64,000 bases of DNA from Fluviicoccus sp. (GCF_030646115.1 NZ_JAUSMX010000027.1:62001-126000); one strand, 5' to 3'; positions 17,219 to 25,734 are shown, numbered from the stretch's first letter. Made by a program: numbers and translations. Notes: generated by a model from the letters alone, not told the origin.

Positions 17219-18109
17219 ATGGACCGCCTACACCTGATGACCGTCTTCGTCGCCGTCGCCGAGGAAGAAAGCTTCAACGGTGGCGCGCGCCGTCTGGCGA
17301 TGTCGCCGCCCGCCGTGACGCGCTGCGTGGCGGCGCTGGAGGCGCGGCTGGGCGTGAAGCTGCTGGACCGCACCACGCGCTATGTGCGGGTCACGGAAGT
17401 GGGCCAGCGTTATCTGGACGATGCGCGGCGGATCATCGCCGAGGTGGACGAGGCCGACGAGGCGGTGGTGGGCATCAACGGCACGCCGAAGGGCCAGCTG
17501 ACCGTGACCGCACCGGTGCTGTTCGGCAAGCTGTTCGTGACGCCGGTGCTGGTGGAGTACCTGCAACGCTATCCGCAGATGGATGTGAACGCGCTGTTCC
17601 TGGACCGGGTGGTGAACCTGATGGAGGAAGGCGTGGATGTGGGAGTGCGCATCGGCGAGTTGCCGGATTCGTCAATGAAGGCCTTGCGGGTGGGCGAGGT
17701 GCGGCGGGTGCTGGTGGCGTCGCCGGGGTATCTGGCGGAACACGGAACGCCGGGGGAGCCGGGGGATCTGGTCGGGCACCGGATTGTGGCGGCGACGGGG
17801 GTGACGCCGTCGGTGGAGTGGAAGTTCGCGCAAGGGCGGTCGGTGCGTTTGCGGCCGCGCCTGACGGTGACGACGAATGAAGCGGCGATCGAGGCGGTTA
17901 AGGCGGGGTTCGGGATGACGCGGTTGATGTCGTATCAGGTGGCTTCATGGGTGGCCGCCGGGGAGCTGCGGGTGGTGATGGAGGAATTCGAGACGGCGGC
18001 GTTGCCGATTCATGTGTTGCATCGGGAGGGGCGGCACAAGTCGGCGAAGGTGCGGACCTTGGTGGATTTGATGGTGGAGAGGTTGAGGGGCGTGAATTCC
18101 CCGATTTGA
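17219..18109 (+). CDS. LysR-family transcriptional regulator
   Basis: A 296-residue LTTR with an N-terminal winged HTH (MDRLHLMTVFVAVAEEESFNGGARRLAMSPPAVTRCVAALEARLGVKLLDRTTRYVRVTE) and a periplasmic-binding-like effector domain. It is transcribed divergently from the AhpD-like gene, the usual layout of a LysR regulator and its target. The ligand cannot be predicted. Confidence 0.9.
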   Translation: MDRLHLMTVFVAVAEEESFNGGARRLAMSPPAVTRCVAALEARLGVKLLDRTTRYVRVTEVGQRYLDDARRIIAEVDEADEAVVGINGTPKGQLTVTAPVLFGKLFVTPVLVEYLQRYPQMDVNALFLDRVVNLMEEGVDVGVRIGELPDSSMKALRVGEVRRVLVASPGYLAEHGTPGEPGDLVGHRIVAATGVTPSVEWKFAQGRSVRLRPRLTVTTNEAAIEAVKAGFGMTRLMSYQVASWVAAGELRVVMEEFETAALPIHVLHREGRHKSAKVRTLVDLMVERLRGVNSPI

Positions 18110-18199
18110 GCGAAGGTGGTTGGCAAGGGTTTCCGGCTTCGTTTAGAGTGGCAACATACTACCCGAAAAGCGCACTACCCGAAAAGCGCAGGCCCGTTC

Positions 18200-18433
18200 A
18201 TGAAAGCCTTTCCCCGCATCCATTTTGACCCCGCCGTGATGGGCGGCAAGCCCTGTATACAGGGAACCCGGGTGACGGTCGCCACGGTGGTGGGGTTGGT
18301 TGCCAGCGGGCTCCCGGCGGATGAAATTGTCCGGGCGTATCCCTATCTGCAGCCGGACGATTTCCGGGAGGCTTTGGGTTATGCAGCCTGGCGTCTGGAA
18401 GAACATGAACTGCCGTTGAATGATGCGGCATAA
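18200..18433 (+). CDS. DUF433 antitoxin
   Basis: A 77-residue DUF433 protein: FPRIHFDPAVMGGKPCIQGTRVTVATVVGLVASGLPADEIVRAYPYLQPDDFREALGYAAW. DUF433 proteins contain an HTH and act as antitoxins to PIN-like DUF5615 toxins encoded immediately downstream. The ATG at 18200 matches the usual N-terminus; upstream in-frame sequence looks non-coding. Here the downstream partner is broken (next entry), so this is an orphaned antitoxin at the left border of the AT-rich island. Confidence 0.87.
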   Translation: MKAFPRIHFDPAVMGGKPCIQGTRVTVATVVGLVASGLPADEIVRAYPYLQPDDFREALGYAAWRLEEHELPLNDAA

Positions 18434-18569
18434 ACATTCTGGTGGACATGAACCTGTCGCCGTTCTGGGCTCCTTTTTTGACGGCGCGGGGTAATCAGGC
18501 CGTACACTGGTCAACCGTGGGCGTGGCCATGCGCCGGATCGGGAGTTGATGGCATGGGAGCAGTTTTGA
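18430..18569 (+). pseudogene. DUF5615 PIN-like toxin, frameshifted and truncated
   Basis: Directly after the DUF433 stop the frame reads NILVDMNLSPFWAPFLTARG and then NQAVHWSTVG, the hallmark start of DUF5615 toxins. It then runs into a stop at 18547-18549. Moving to another frame at about 18519-18521 restores the expected continuation GRGHAPDRELMAWEQ, which itself stops at 18567-18569 after roughly 46 residues, whereas the family is about 110. A one-base deletion and loss of the 3' half explain this. The natural start codon is also missing (ATA in place). The toxin should be inactive. Confidence 0.8.
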
Positions 18570-18821
18570 TCCGGCATGATTGGTTGAGGTATTGTTGAGC
18601 TTCGGAGTCCAACGCGAGCTTGAGAGTTCAGACCTGTGCACCGTTAGTCATACGGGGTCACCAACTTCCAGAATGCGGCCATACTTGGCAACTCCTAACT
18701 TTTGGAAACGCAAGATCATCCTCACAGCGTCCTATTGCATCTTCGAACGTTTTAGCGTCTATACTCATTTTTTGTAGCTAGTGGAATGGGGCCTCCTTTT
18801 CCACAAGCCAGGAGAAAAATC
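18570..18821. other. AT-richer intergenic region at the left edge of the island
   Basis: About 250 bases with no supported gene. Base composition falls here relative to the LysR side. The stretch just before 18822 should carry the promoter of the two-gene unit; a TTTTTTGTAGCTAG tract lies near 18769. Confidence 0.4.
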
Positions 18822-19466
18822 ATGGGGTTTAAGGCAGTAAAGGATTGGAGCTTCGATGACATTAGCTGGGGGCGTGTAGCTGCTGGTACAGGGGTAGGCC
18901 TTGTTGCGGTGGCATGTGCACCTTTCACTGGTGGGGGCTCGATTCTGGGTGCAACAACATTGTGGGCCTCCATGACTGCGGCCTCTGCAGCCGCTGGTGC
19001 AATCGGTGGTGCGGCGGCTGGGTCTTGTTTTCAGGATGAGCCCGATAAGGAGCAGGCCGACAAGGCTGATCTCGCAGATAAATTAAAGCGGGCGGAAGAC
19101 GCTCTTGCCAAAGGCAAAGAGCGTTTCCGTAGTTATGCTCAATTTGAGCTCATTTGCATAGCGCTTTTTACTCTAGCGGTTGCCGCAGCGGCTAAAGTTG
19201 GCCGACTCCAAGAAAGCGAGGCCAACCTGCGCAATATCATCTTCGGCATCAGCGCAAATGCCATTCCAACTGAGCTCAAGGCTCAAATTGATCAAGTCTG
19301 GTGTCAACCCATTGGGCTTGATCAGGCGCTTGATGATTTGAAGTCGAAAGTCAGTGTAGGTGATTGGCATGTGGTCTCCAGCTTGATAGAGCTCCTTGCG
19401 CTAATCGATATAGATGTGAAGGGAGACTATGACTTGTGGGCTAGTAAAGGACAGGAGGCAGCATGA
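18822..19466 (+). CDS. Glycine-zipper membrane protein with possible TerB-like C-terminus
   Basis: A 214-residue protein of unknown family. Residues about 15-60 form a hydrophobic, Gly/Ala-rich segment (GRVAAGTGVGLVAVACAPFTGG and then AGAIGGAAAG) of glycine-zipper type that could enter membranes. It is followed by a charged Lys/Glu coiled-coil-like stretch (EQADKADLADKLKRAEDALAKGKERF). The C-terminal part (NLRNIIFGISANAIPTELK ... VVSSLIELLALIDIDVKGDY) is helical and faintly reminiscent of TerB domains, a weak resemblance only. The ATG at 18822 has a strong AGGAG site. The gene overlaps its downstream neighbour by 4 bp (ATGA), so the two products are made together. Base composition is lower in GC than the flanks, consistent with acquisition. 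Confidence 0.7.
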   Translation: MGFKAVKDWSFDDISWGRVAAGTGVGLVAVACAPFTGGGSILGATTLWASMTAASAAAGAIGGAAAGSCFQDEPDKEQADKADLADKLKRAEDALAKGKERFRSYAQFELICIALFTLAVAAAAKVGRLQESEANLRNIIFGISANAIPTELKAQIDQVWCQPIGLDQALDDLKSKVSVGDWHVVSSLIELLALIDIDVKGDYDLWASKGQEAA

Positions 19467-21070
19467 ATGATGAACTGAAGGCGTTTGCAAAAGTTCTGCG
19501 CAAAATGCCACCCCCTACACCCGAGAGAATAGTTCCCGAAGTGTCGGAAACGCTGTTGCTGTCATCCTCGTCAGACTACCGTAACGCCACTTGCAACATG
19601 ATATTGGCGGCCAATGAAGATCGTGCCGCGGGGCATAGGCTGATTGAGCAGTTGAAGAAGGAGCGCCTTGAAACGGCCTTTCGAGCGAGACTCACAGAAG
19701 TGCGTAGTCATGCGTTGCTTACCATTGGCAATGCATTTGGAGTCGGAACTATTGTGTCGGCACTCGACAAGCATGGTGGCCCTGTCGATACGCTACACAA
19801 TGCTGAGAGTGGCGTGTATGCATCAGAGGACGCTCGACAAAAATTCGAAAGTCGCCCTGAAAAGTGCTCAAAGGAATACTACGGCGACAAGGCCTTCATT
19901 GATCGTGGAAAGGATGATCGGCTTCTCCACAAAAAGGGTGAGTTGATTGATCGTTACACTGGCAAGCCACTCCAAAGGAACGCTAACCGTGACTTAGACC
20001 ATGTGATTCCTATAGCTGAGATCCATAACGATCCGAAAGTGTACTTGGCTGGTGTCAATCCAGTTGAGATGGCCAACTCGGGCGCGAACCTGGTCTCTAC
20101 GCACGAAAGTGCTAACAAATCAAAAAAGGATAAAACTGCTTCGAGATTTGCCAGTAACTTGGATGCAACGGCACTTGAACGTCAGTCAGAGATTGCTGCA
20201 TTACAAGCGCTTCAGAGCCCTAGTGATGCCCAACGTATGAAATTGAAAAAGTTGCAGGCCTTGGATGCTGTAGATGGCAACTTGGTGCGTGAGGTGGATC
20301 AGGAAGCCCGCGCTGATTACGAAAGCAGGTTGAACAAAGCATATTATTTGGGTGATCGGTTTCCGAAGGAGGCCGCGCTAGCGACCGCCAAGGGGGCTGC
20401 GAATATGGGGCTTCAGCAGGCATTTGGCTTGGCGCTTTGTGAACTGGTAGTGGCATTAATGGATGAGGCGCAGTCGATTTGGCAGATAGGCTTTAAAGGT
20501 GATGAGCCTGATCAGAGCTTTCTGGCTGTGCTCAAAATACGGCTGCTGCGAGTCGCTAATCGAGTTGGCCGGCGTTGGAAGGATGTGCTGTCAGCTTTCA
20601 TGGTTGGTGGTGTATCAGGTCTGTTTTCCAGCATCACGACAATCGTCATTAACACCGTTGTCACTACATCAAAACGCATTATTCGTTTGTTGCGTGAGGG
20701 GGCACAGTCCTTTCTGCACGCACTCAAAACTTTGGTGCTGCCACCCCAAGATATGACTATGCGCCAAGCGGCCCACGAAGCCACCAAGATACTTGTTGCT
20801 GGGGTTGCTGTCTCAGGTGGTCTGCTATTGGAAGAATACATCCAGAAAGCCCTCTTGGGCTTGGGAGTCCCCTTTTCCAATGAAATTGCCACGGTATTGC
20901 TGGGGCTCGGTACAGGACTGGCAACTGCAATTTTAATGGTGGTTCTTGATAGGGTGGACTTATATGGCCATATGGCCATTGAGGAGAGGCGTGATATAGA
21001 CACTGCCTTAGATGTGAGAATTTCCTCTTCTATGGAGGCTATCGTTCAACATGCAAAAGCCTTTGGGTAG
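19463..21070 (+). CDS. HNH-nuclease-like protein with C-terminal membrane segments
   Basis: A 535-residue protein coupled by an ATGA overlap to the glycine-zipper gene. An HNH-type motif is visible at about 176-224: DLDHVIPIAEIHND (D179, H180), then GANLVSTHESANKSKKDKTA (N209, N218). This is the pattern of HNH endonucleases of the LDHV...NL...N(K/R)SK type. No zinc-binding cysteine pairs are seen. Beyond it lie a charged middle region, a hydrophobic patch at about 385-410 (FMVGGVSGLFSSITTIVINTVV) and a strong C-terminal hydrophobic hairpin at about 450-500 (ILVAGVAVSGGLLLEEY and TVLLGLGTGLATAILMVVL). A membrane-anchored nuclease is inferred. I cannot match the architecture to any named system; phage or plasmid defence is a hypothesis from the company it keeps. 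Confidence 0.72.
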   Translation: MNDELKAFAKVLRKMPPPTPERIVPEVSETLLLSSSSDYRNATCNMILAANEDRAAGHRLIEQLKKERLETAFRARLTEVRSHALLTIGNAFGVGTIVSALDKHGGPVDTLHNAESGVYASEDARQKFESRPEKCSKEYYGDKAFIDRGKDDRLLHKKGELIDRYTGKPLQRNANRDLDHVIPIAEIHNDPKVYLAGVNPVEMANSGANLVSTHESANKSKKDKTASRFASNLDATALERQSEIAALQALQSPSDAQRMKLKKLQALDAVDGNLVREVDQEARADYESRLNKAYYLGDRFPKEAALATAKGAANMGLQQAFGLALCELVVALMDEAQSIWQIGFKGDEPDQSFLAVLKIRLLRVANRVGRRWKDVLSAFMVGGVSGLFSSITTIVINTVVTTSKRIIRLLREGAQSFLHALKTLVLPPQDMTMRQAAHEATKILVAGVAVSGGLLLEEYIQKALLGLGVPFSNEIATVLLGLGTGLATAILMVVLDRVDLYGHMAIEERRDIDTALDVRISSSMEAIVQHAKAFG

Positions 21071-21188
21071 AACGCTTGAGAAAACAGGACCGGCGGCTGC
21101 TTTTGGATATGCTGATGACGCAAGGAGGTCATCACTGAGTGTAGCAGCTTTTCTTGGGCAGCAGCGCCTTTCCGGCTTCGTAAATTCG

Positions 21189-21911
21189 CTACAGAATAAA
21201 TGCAGGACGGCGACCCCAGGGATCAATTAATATGATTTTATTGAATGATCTCAAAACTCCGTTATTTAACGAAATGCGTAATTTAATTCTCTCTTCAATA
21301 TCAATACCGTATGCAATGTGATCAACAAGGATGAGCCACCATTCTTGATATTTATTTCTGTATTCAGCCGTTTTACGCTCTTTTTCCAAAATACAAAGAC
21401 GTATATTTTTTTCTAACTCCCCCATGACCCAGCCCCCTGAATCATCATCACTGCTTGCACCGAATAGAAAAAAAGTACCATGATCTTTACTAGCTCTAAT
21501 AAAATCGATCTTAAAGTTAGCGCTGATTTTAATAACCATTTTTGAGCGAAGCGGTAAATTCATGAAAGTATTCAACCCACTTTTTAACTTTCTCTCAAGA
21601 GAAGTCAATGAACCGATTGGGCGTCGAAAATCCATTCCGACAAACCAGCTTTCTCCATTCACTGATGGCCCCATTGCAAGCAGTAATCGTTCAAAGCGTT
21701 GTTGAAGTGGTATCGCCAACTCTTCAAGCCCTTTGATTGAACCATCCAAGTTGTGATAATTCTGGTTAAGGCGTCGAACTTCAACACCAATATTATTTCC
21801 TACTGAAAAATCAGGTGGATTATTGCCGTCTGGCTCGAAGAAGACAGTACCAATATTGAGATTACGTAAATACTGCTCTGCGAGTCGCTCCTCTTCATTC
21901 ATTTTCTTCAT
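21189..21911 (-). CDS. Predicted PD-(D/E)xK-like nuclease-fold protein
   Basis: A 240-residue protein in an AT-rich stretch, convergent with the HNH gene. Near the N-terminus NPPDFSVGNNIGVEVRRLNQNY (about 45-65) fits the PD...ExK pattern of restriction-like nucleases, with E-V-R in place of E-x-K; upstream, ERLAEQYLRNLNIGTVFFEPDG resembles the first helix and strand of that fold. The C-terminal part (KYQEWWLILVDHIAYGIDIEERIK) suits an alpha/beta core. No family name is recognised. The start MKKMNEEERLAEQYL at 21911 lies 4 bp from the PIN toxin stop, so it may be read from the antitoxin-toxin promoter. Base use differs from the chromosome, suggesting transfer. Confidence 0.6.
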   Translation of the reverse strand: MKKMNEEERLAEQYLRNLNIGTVFFEPDGNNPPDFSVGNNIGVEVRRLNQNYHNLDGSIKGLEELAIPLQQRFERLLLAMGPSVNGESWFVGMDFRRPIGSLTSLERKLKSGLNTFMNLPLRSKMVIKISANFKIDFIRASKDHGTFFLFGASSDDDSGGWVMGELEKNIRLCILEKERKTAEYRNKYQEWWLILVDHIAYGIDIEERIKLRISLNNGVLRSFNKIILIDPWGRRPAFIL

Positions 21912-21915
21912 TTGG

Positions 21916-22323
21916 CTACCCCCAAACCACCTCGGCCACTCCCGCCCCCACAATCAACGGATCGCACGTCAGCAAAGGCAAACCTGCCCGCTGGGCTTCC
22001 GTCGCAATAAGCCGATCGAAAATATCTGGAATAGCCACATTCACCCGACTGGCCATCACTACGTCAGGAGTCAGGGAGGTCAACACATAGCCGGGATGGC
22101 GGTGAACTTGATCAATCACGCTTTCCGCAACCGGCTTCGTCAGCCCCGGAACCCGCTGCTTCTCGGCAATCATTAAGAACTCCGCCAGAACAACGGCCGG
22201 TATCAGGACCTGCACCTCACCCCTGTCCGCCGCCTGCAAGACACCCAGCGCTGCTTTCCCAAGTTTCGCCGGGTATACCAATTGCCATACCCAGGCATGG
22301 GTATCCAAGACATAAGAATCCAT
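21916..22323 (-). CDS. PIN-domain toxin (VapC-like)
   Basis: A 135-residue PIN ribonuclease. The acidic metal site is intact: D7 (YVLDTHAWVW), E48 (LAEFLMI), D100/D103 (IPDIFDRLIATEA) and D121 (LLTCDPLIV). The LDTHAWVW start is typical of the VapC group. It follows the small antitoxin gene by 18 nt on the same strand, forming a type II toxin-antitoxin operon; an RNA target such as tRNA is inferred from the family. It marks the right edge of the island and is nearly contiguous with the PD-(D/E)xK-like gene. Confidence 0.87.
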   Translation of the reverse strand: MDSYVLDTHAWVWQLVYPAKLGKAALGVLQAADRGEVQVLIPAVVLAEFLMIAEKQRVPGLTKPVAESVIDQVHRHPGYVLTSLTPDVVMASRVNVAIPDIFDRLIATEAQRAGLPLLTCDPLIVGAGVAEVVWG

Positions 22324-22341
22324 TCAGCTTTATTCCTTGAT

Positions 22342-22587
22342 TTACTTCTGAATCAAATGTTCCGCCGCATCCACCGACACCGCCCGCTCCGCCGTCATCT
22401 CCCGCAAAACCTCCATCACCTCCTCCCCGGAACCCGTAGCCGACGCACTCAGCAAACCGGTCATGGCCTGCAGCGACCTTGGCGGACGCGACCGCAGGAA
22501 TTCCACGAAGTCGAAAACCTCGGCCAGCCGCGCATCATCCAGATCATGCAGCCGCTCAATAATGGATTGTTCCAGAGACGCATTCAT
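22342..22587 (-). CDS. Small antitoxin (DUF2281/VapB-like)
   Basis: An 81-residue acidic protein starting MNASLEQSIIERLHDLDDARLAEVFDFVEFLRSRPP, the pattern of DUF2281-type antitoxins, followed by a flexible tail (SATGSGEEVMEVLREMTAERAVSVDAAEHLIQK) that would wrap the toxin. The ATG at 22587 is preceded by GGTGAGTGAGC; a GTG two codons earlier is an alternative. It sits directly upstream of the PIN toxin. DNA-binding by this family is usual for autoregulation but no operator was identified. Confidence 0.75.
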   Translation of the reverse strand: MNASLEQSIIERLHDLDDARLAEVFDFVEFLRSRPPRSLQAMTGLLSASATGSGEEVMEVLREMTAERAVSVDAAEHLIQK

Positions 22588-22821
22588 GCTCACTCACCCC
22601 GATTCCGATAATCACCACGTTTGGGATCGACCCTTTGCAACTATGTCGACCAATCCCGCCATAGTCAATCACGACCACACCGCCCTCTGCCTCCACCGAA
22701 TTCCTCAATCATGACTATTCCACAAAACGGAATTATTCTTTCCATTACATGAATATTCTTCCAATTCAAACTCCCCCGCAAAATACCCCCATCGAAACCC
22801 TCCCCGCCCCCGGAGCCCGCC

Positions 22822-23863
22822 ATGCCCCATCTCGCCCTGGTCCGCACCCCCGCGCAGACACACCTGCAACCCGGCGAAACCCCCATGCCGCAGGCCCCGG
22901 CCATCACCCTGCCCAACGGCGCGATCGCCATCCCCCAGCACTACCTGCAATACCGCCAGACCGCCGACACCGTCCGCGCCCTGCTCGCCGACATCGACTT
23001 CGACCCGCACACCCTGCTGTTCGCCGCCCAGGACGCCAACGGCCTCTACCTGCAAGCCGGACTGGTGGGCCCGCGAAAACTACGACCGCAGCAATACCCT
23101 GCGCCCGCGCAAGCTAGTCTACGGCCGCAAATGGCGCATCGACGCCGACACCCCCACCTCCGAAGTCATCCAGACCGCCTTCCTCGCCATCAGCAAGGCG
23201 CGCGAGCACGAAGTGCGCGAACTGCTGACCGTCATCGACCCCGAATCCGGCAAGACCAGCGCCGCCTTCAGCCACCACCACGACCTGCCGCTGATGGCCG
23301 CCCACCCCGATCAGGTGCTGGCCGACCACCACCAGCCGATGCTGTCCCGCCACGACGCCGAGGCCATTGTTAACAGTGTTCGCTTTGCCCAGCGCCGCTT
23401 CACCGTCACCGGCTTTGAGCGGCGCAATAACGGCGCGCTGCTGCTGGACCTGCAACTGGGCGAAGCGCCGTTGGCGCGGCGAGTGGAAGGCGATCTGGCG
23501 GAATACGACGGGCTGGCGCTGACGCTGCTGCTGCGCGAGGGACTGGCGGTGGAGCTGCTGTACGAACTGATGGACGCGCTGGTGCGGCAAAGCCACCGTT
23601 ATGTGGAGGAACACTTCCGTTTCCGGGGCTTCAGCCGGTTCAGCCGCCGCGCCGACCCGCGCCGCATCGCCACGCTGTCGGTGCGCTCGCGGCCCTATGC
23701 CCGCGACGCCGCCAACAACCGTTTCATGCAGGTATTCCGTGGTCTGAACTATGAAACCGACCGTTCACGTGCACCGTTGATGGGAACCGGGCCGCTGGCG
23801 GTGAAGAACCGGGCGCTGCTGGCGCGCCTCGGGAAGTTGCAGGGGCATATGCCGGGGGTGTAA
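22822..23863 (+). pseudogene. Conserved hypothetical gene with a frameshift near 23060-23070
   Basis: The first frame (ATG 22822 with GGAG seven bases upstream, or ATG 22885) reads sensible protein up to about 23070 (IPQHYLQYRQTADTVRALLADIDFDPHTLLFAAQDANGLYLQAG). It then becomes Arg/Pro-rich nonsense. At the same point a +1 frame opens as WWARENYDRSNTLRPRKLVYGRKWRIDADTPTSEVIQTAFLAISKAREHEVREL and continues to a natural end at 23863. Together they would give about 347 residues. Either the gene is broken by a small indel in the CTGCAAGCCGGACTGG region, or there is a sequencing error or programmed shift. I do not recognise the family; the C-terminal half is basic and Arg-rich. Confidence 0.7.
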
Positions 23864-23871
23864 GGGTCTTC

Positions 23872-24996
23872 CTACGCCGCCGCTTCCACCGCCTCCCCCT
23901 TCACCCCGTGGTGCTGCTCCAGAAATTCCGTGGGGGCCAAACCCGTCCAACGTCGGAAGGCCTTCGCAAACGCCGAGGAGTCGGCAAAGCCCAGGATCAT
24001 CGCCAGTTCCGTCACCGACTGGCCGCCGCGCAAAAAATACTGCCGGGCAATCTTCTCGCGCACCCGGTCCAGCTCCTGCTGGTAGGTGGTGCCCTCTTCC
24101 GCCAGCTTGCGGCGCAGGGTGCGGCCGCTCATGCCCAGATCACTGGCGGCATTCTCCAGCGACGGAAACGCGCCGTAATACCGTAGCAGCAGACGCCGCA
24201 GGCGCAAGGGCAGCAAACGCATGGCGCGGGTGGGAATATTCTCGAACAGGGTCTTTTCCGCCGCCATCGCCATCAACCGGTTGGCCAGCGGCAACTCGCA
24301 GTCGGCCAGACTGGCCGGCCCCACCAGCGCCGTTTCCGGCTGGTCAAAACGCACCGGGCACTGGAAGTAACGGCGGTAGATGTGGCCCCAAGGCGGCTCA
24401 GGATAGCTGAAATCCACGCTCTGCAAGCCGTGCTCCTCATCCACCAGATGCTGGGTGATGTTGTAGAAGCTGACCATGTTCAGCTCCAGGAAGAAGTGGG
24501 TGTACGGGGCCAGCGACAGGTTCTCGCTCATCACGAACTTGCCAATGCCGCCCTCGACCACCGCCGTCATTTCCAATGGTGGAAACAACTCCGCACAGAA
24601 GCGGCTGATCGTTTCCAGGCAACTGCGCACGGTGGGCTGTGTCACCGCCGCCACACCCGCCATGCCGTGGTGGGAAATGGTCATCAGGTTGCCCATGGCC
24701 AGCCCCAGATAGGGCATGTCCAGCGCCTTCACCGCCTGATCCACCAGCGCCAGCACCTGCCGGGTGGAGATGAAGCAGCCGGTGTCGCCGGGCTGGTAGT
24801 CGATGTTGGCGTTGCGGTAGAAATCCTGCTGGTCGATGCCCACGATCAGCTCCAGCAGCTCATGAGGGTCGCGCACCATCATCGGCGCCAGCTGCGTGCG
24901 GCGGGCCAGCCACTCGGCATCGGGCACCAGCGTCTGGCGCAGGTCGAAATAGGTCTGGATGTGGGCCAGCGGAATGCAGGGGGTATCGAAATCCAT
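23872..24996 (-). CDS. AraC-family regulator (arabinose-binding-like N-domain)
   Basis: A 374-residue regulator with the N-terminal domain common to OruR/ArgR-like AraC proteins (IDQQDFYRNANIDYQPGDTGCFISTRQVLALVDQAVKALDMPYLGLAMG) and a C-terminal double HTH (PSLENAASDLGMSGRTLRRKLAEEGTTYQQELDRVREKIARQYFLRGGQSVTELAMILGFADSSAFAKAFRRWTG). The start at 24996 has GAGGTGTTTC upstream. Such regulators often control lipase or fatty-acid genes; a secreted lipase is encoded 870 bp upstream on the same strand. Confidence 0.87.
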   Translation of the reverse strand: MDFDTPCIPLAHIQTYFDLRQTLVPDAEWLARRTQLAPMMVRDPHELLELIVGIDQQDFYRNANIDYQPGDTGCFISTRQVLALVDQAVKALDMPYLGLAMGNLMTISHHGMAGVAAVTQPTVRSCLETISRFCAELFPPLEMTAVVEGGIGKFVMSENLSLAPYTHFFLELNMVSFYNITQHLVDEEHGLQSVDFSYPEPPWGHIYRRYFQCPVRFDQPETALVGPASLADCELPLANRLMAMAAEKTLFENIPTRAMRLLPLRLRRLLLRYYGAFPSLENAASDLGMSGRTLRRKLAEEGTTYQQELDRVREKIARQYFLRGGQSVTELAMILGFADSSAFAKAFRRWTGLAPTEFLEQHHGVKGEAVEAAA

Positions 24997-25150
24997 GAAA
25001 CACCTCGGATGCGTACCATGTTGTTGTTTTGGCCCGGTATCACTCACCGGTTGTTTTTCACACAGCCTATTCAGGCTGACCGCCCGGGTAAACCTTGGCG
25101 GCGGTCAAATTCTTGGCAATCGCGGCCAAGCCGACCAACACGGCCGCGCA

Positions 25151-25705
25151 TTATCGTGACGGTGACGGCGCCAGCAAATGCGGCAGGCGAGCCGCTTCGC
25201 GGGCTGCGCGTTGTTCCCGCAGCGCCGGGTCGCTGACCAGATCCGCCAGCAGTTGCCGTTGCAGGGTTTTCGCGGCGTCGGCATCCAGCGCCTGCCCGGC
25301 CACACGGTCGGGAATTTCCGCCAGCAGTTCTTCCGCCAGCGCCTGACGGTGGGCGGTGTGCTCGGGGCCGCTCAGCGCGCGCCATTGCTCGCAGGCCTTG
25401 TTGAAACGCAGGTTGGCCACCAGCCGCGCCAGCTCGGCCTTCGGGTCGGCATGCTGCGCCGCCACGCCTTGCAGCACCTGCCACTCCAGATCGGAGATTG
25501 CGTCGGGGCGCGGGGCGGCAGGCGCTGTGGCCGCCGGGTTCGTACCGGACTGGACTTGGGGCAAAACCACGACCGATGGTGCCATAGGATCTTCCCCGGA
25601 CATGCGCAGCACCGCCACCGCCAGGACAACGGCGACCGTGATCAGCAACAGCCATTTCGAATAGCCGGGGGTGGACATGGTGGAACTCGGAATACTTGGG
25701 GTCAT
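25151..25705 (-). CDS. Membrane-anchored hypothetical protein (184 aa), possible lipase accessory
   Basis: A single N-terminal membrane anchor (KWLLLITVAVVLAVAVL) is followed by an Ala/Pro linker and a helical periplasmic domain (DLEWQVLQGVAAQHADPKAELARLVANLRFNKACEQWRALSG ... LQRQLLADLVSDPALREQRAAREAARLPHLL). This layout recalls lipase-specific foldases or PlcR-type accessory proteins, but the foldase motif RxxFDY is absent, so the role is open. It lies downstream of the secreted lipase on the same strand, separated by an inverted-repeat element. ATG 25705 has GGAG nine bases upstream; ATG 25678 is an alternative. Confidence 0.6.
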   Translation of the reverse strand: MTPSIPSSTMSTPGYSKWLLLITVAVVLAVAVLRMSGEDPMAPSVVVLPQVQSGTNPAATAPAAPRPDAISDLEWQVLQGVAAQHADPKAELARLVANLRFNKACEQWRALSGPEHTAHRQALAEELLAEIPDRVAGQALDADAAKTLQRQLLADLVSDPALREQRAAREAARLPHLLAPSPSR

Positions 25706-25734
25706 AGAAGATTACTCCCATTTGCGATGAAGTC

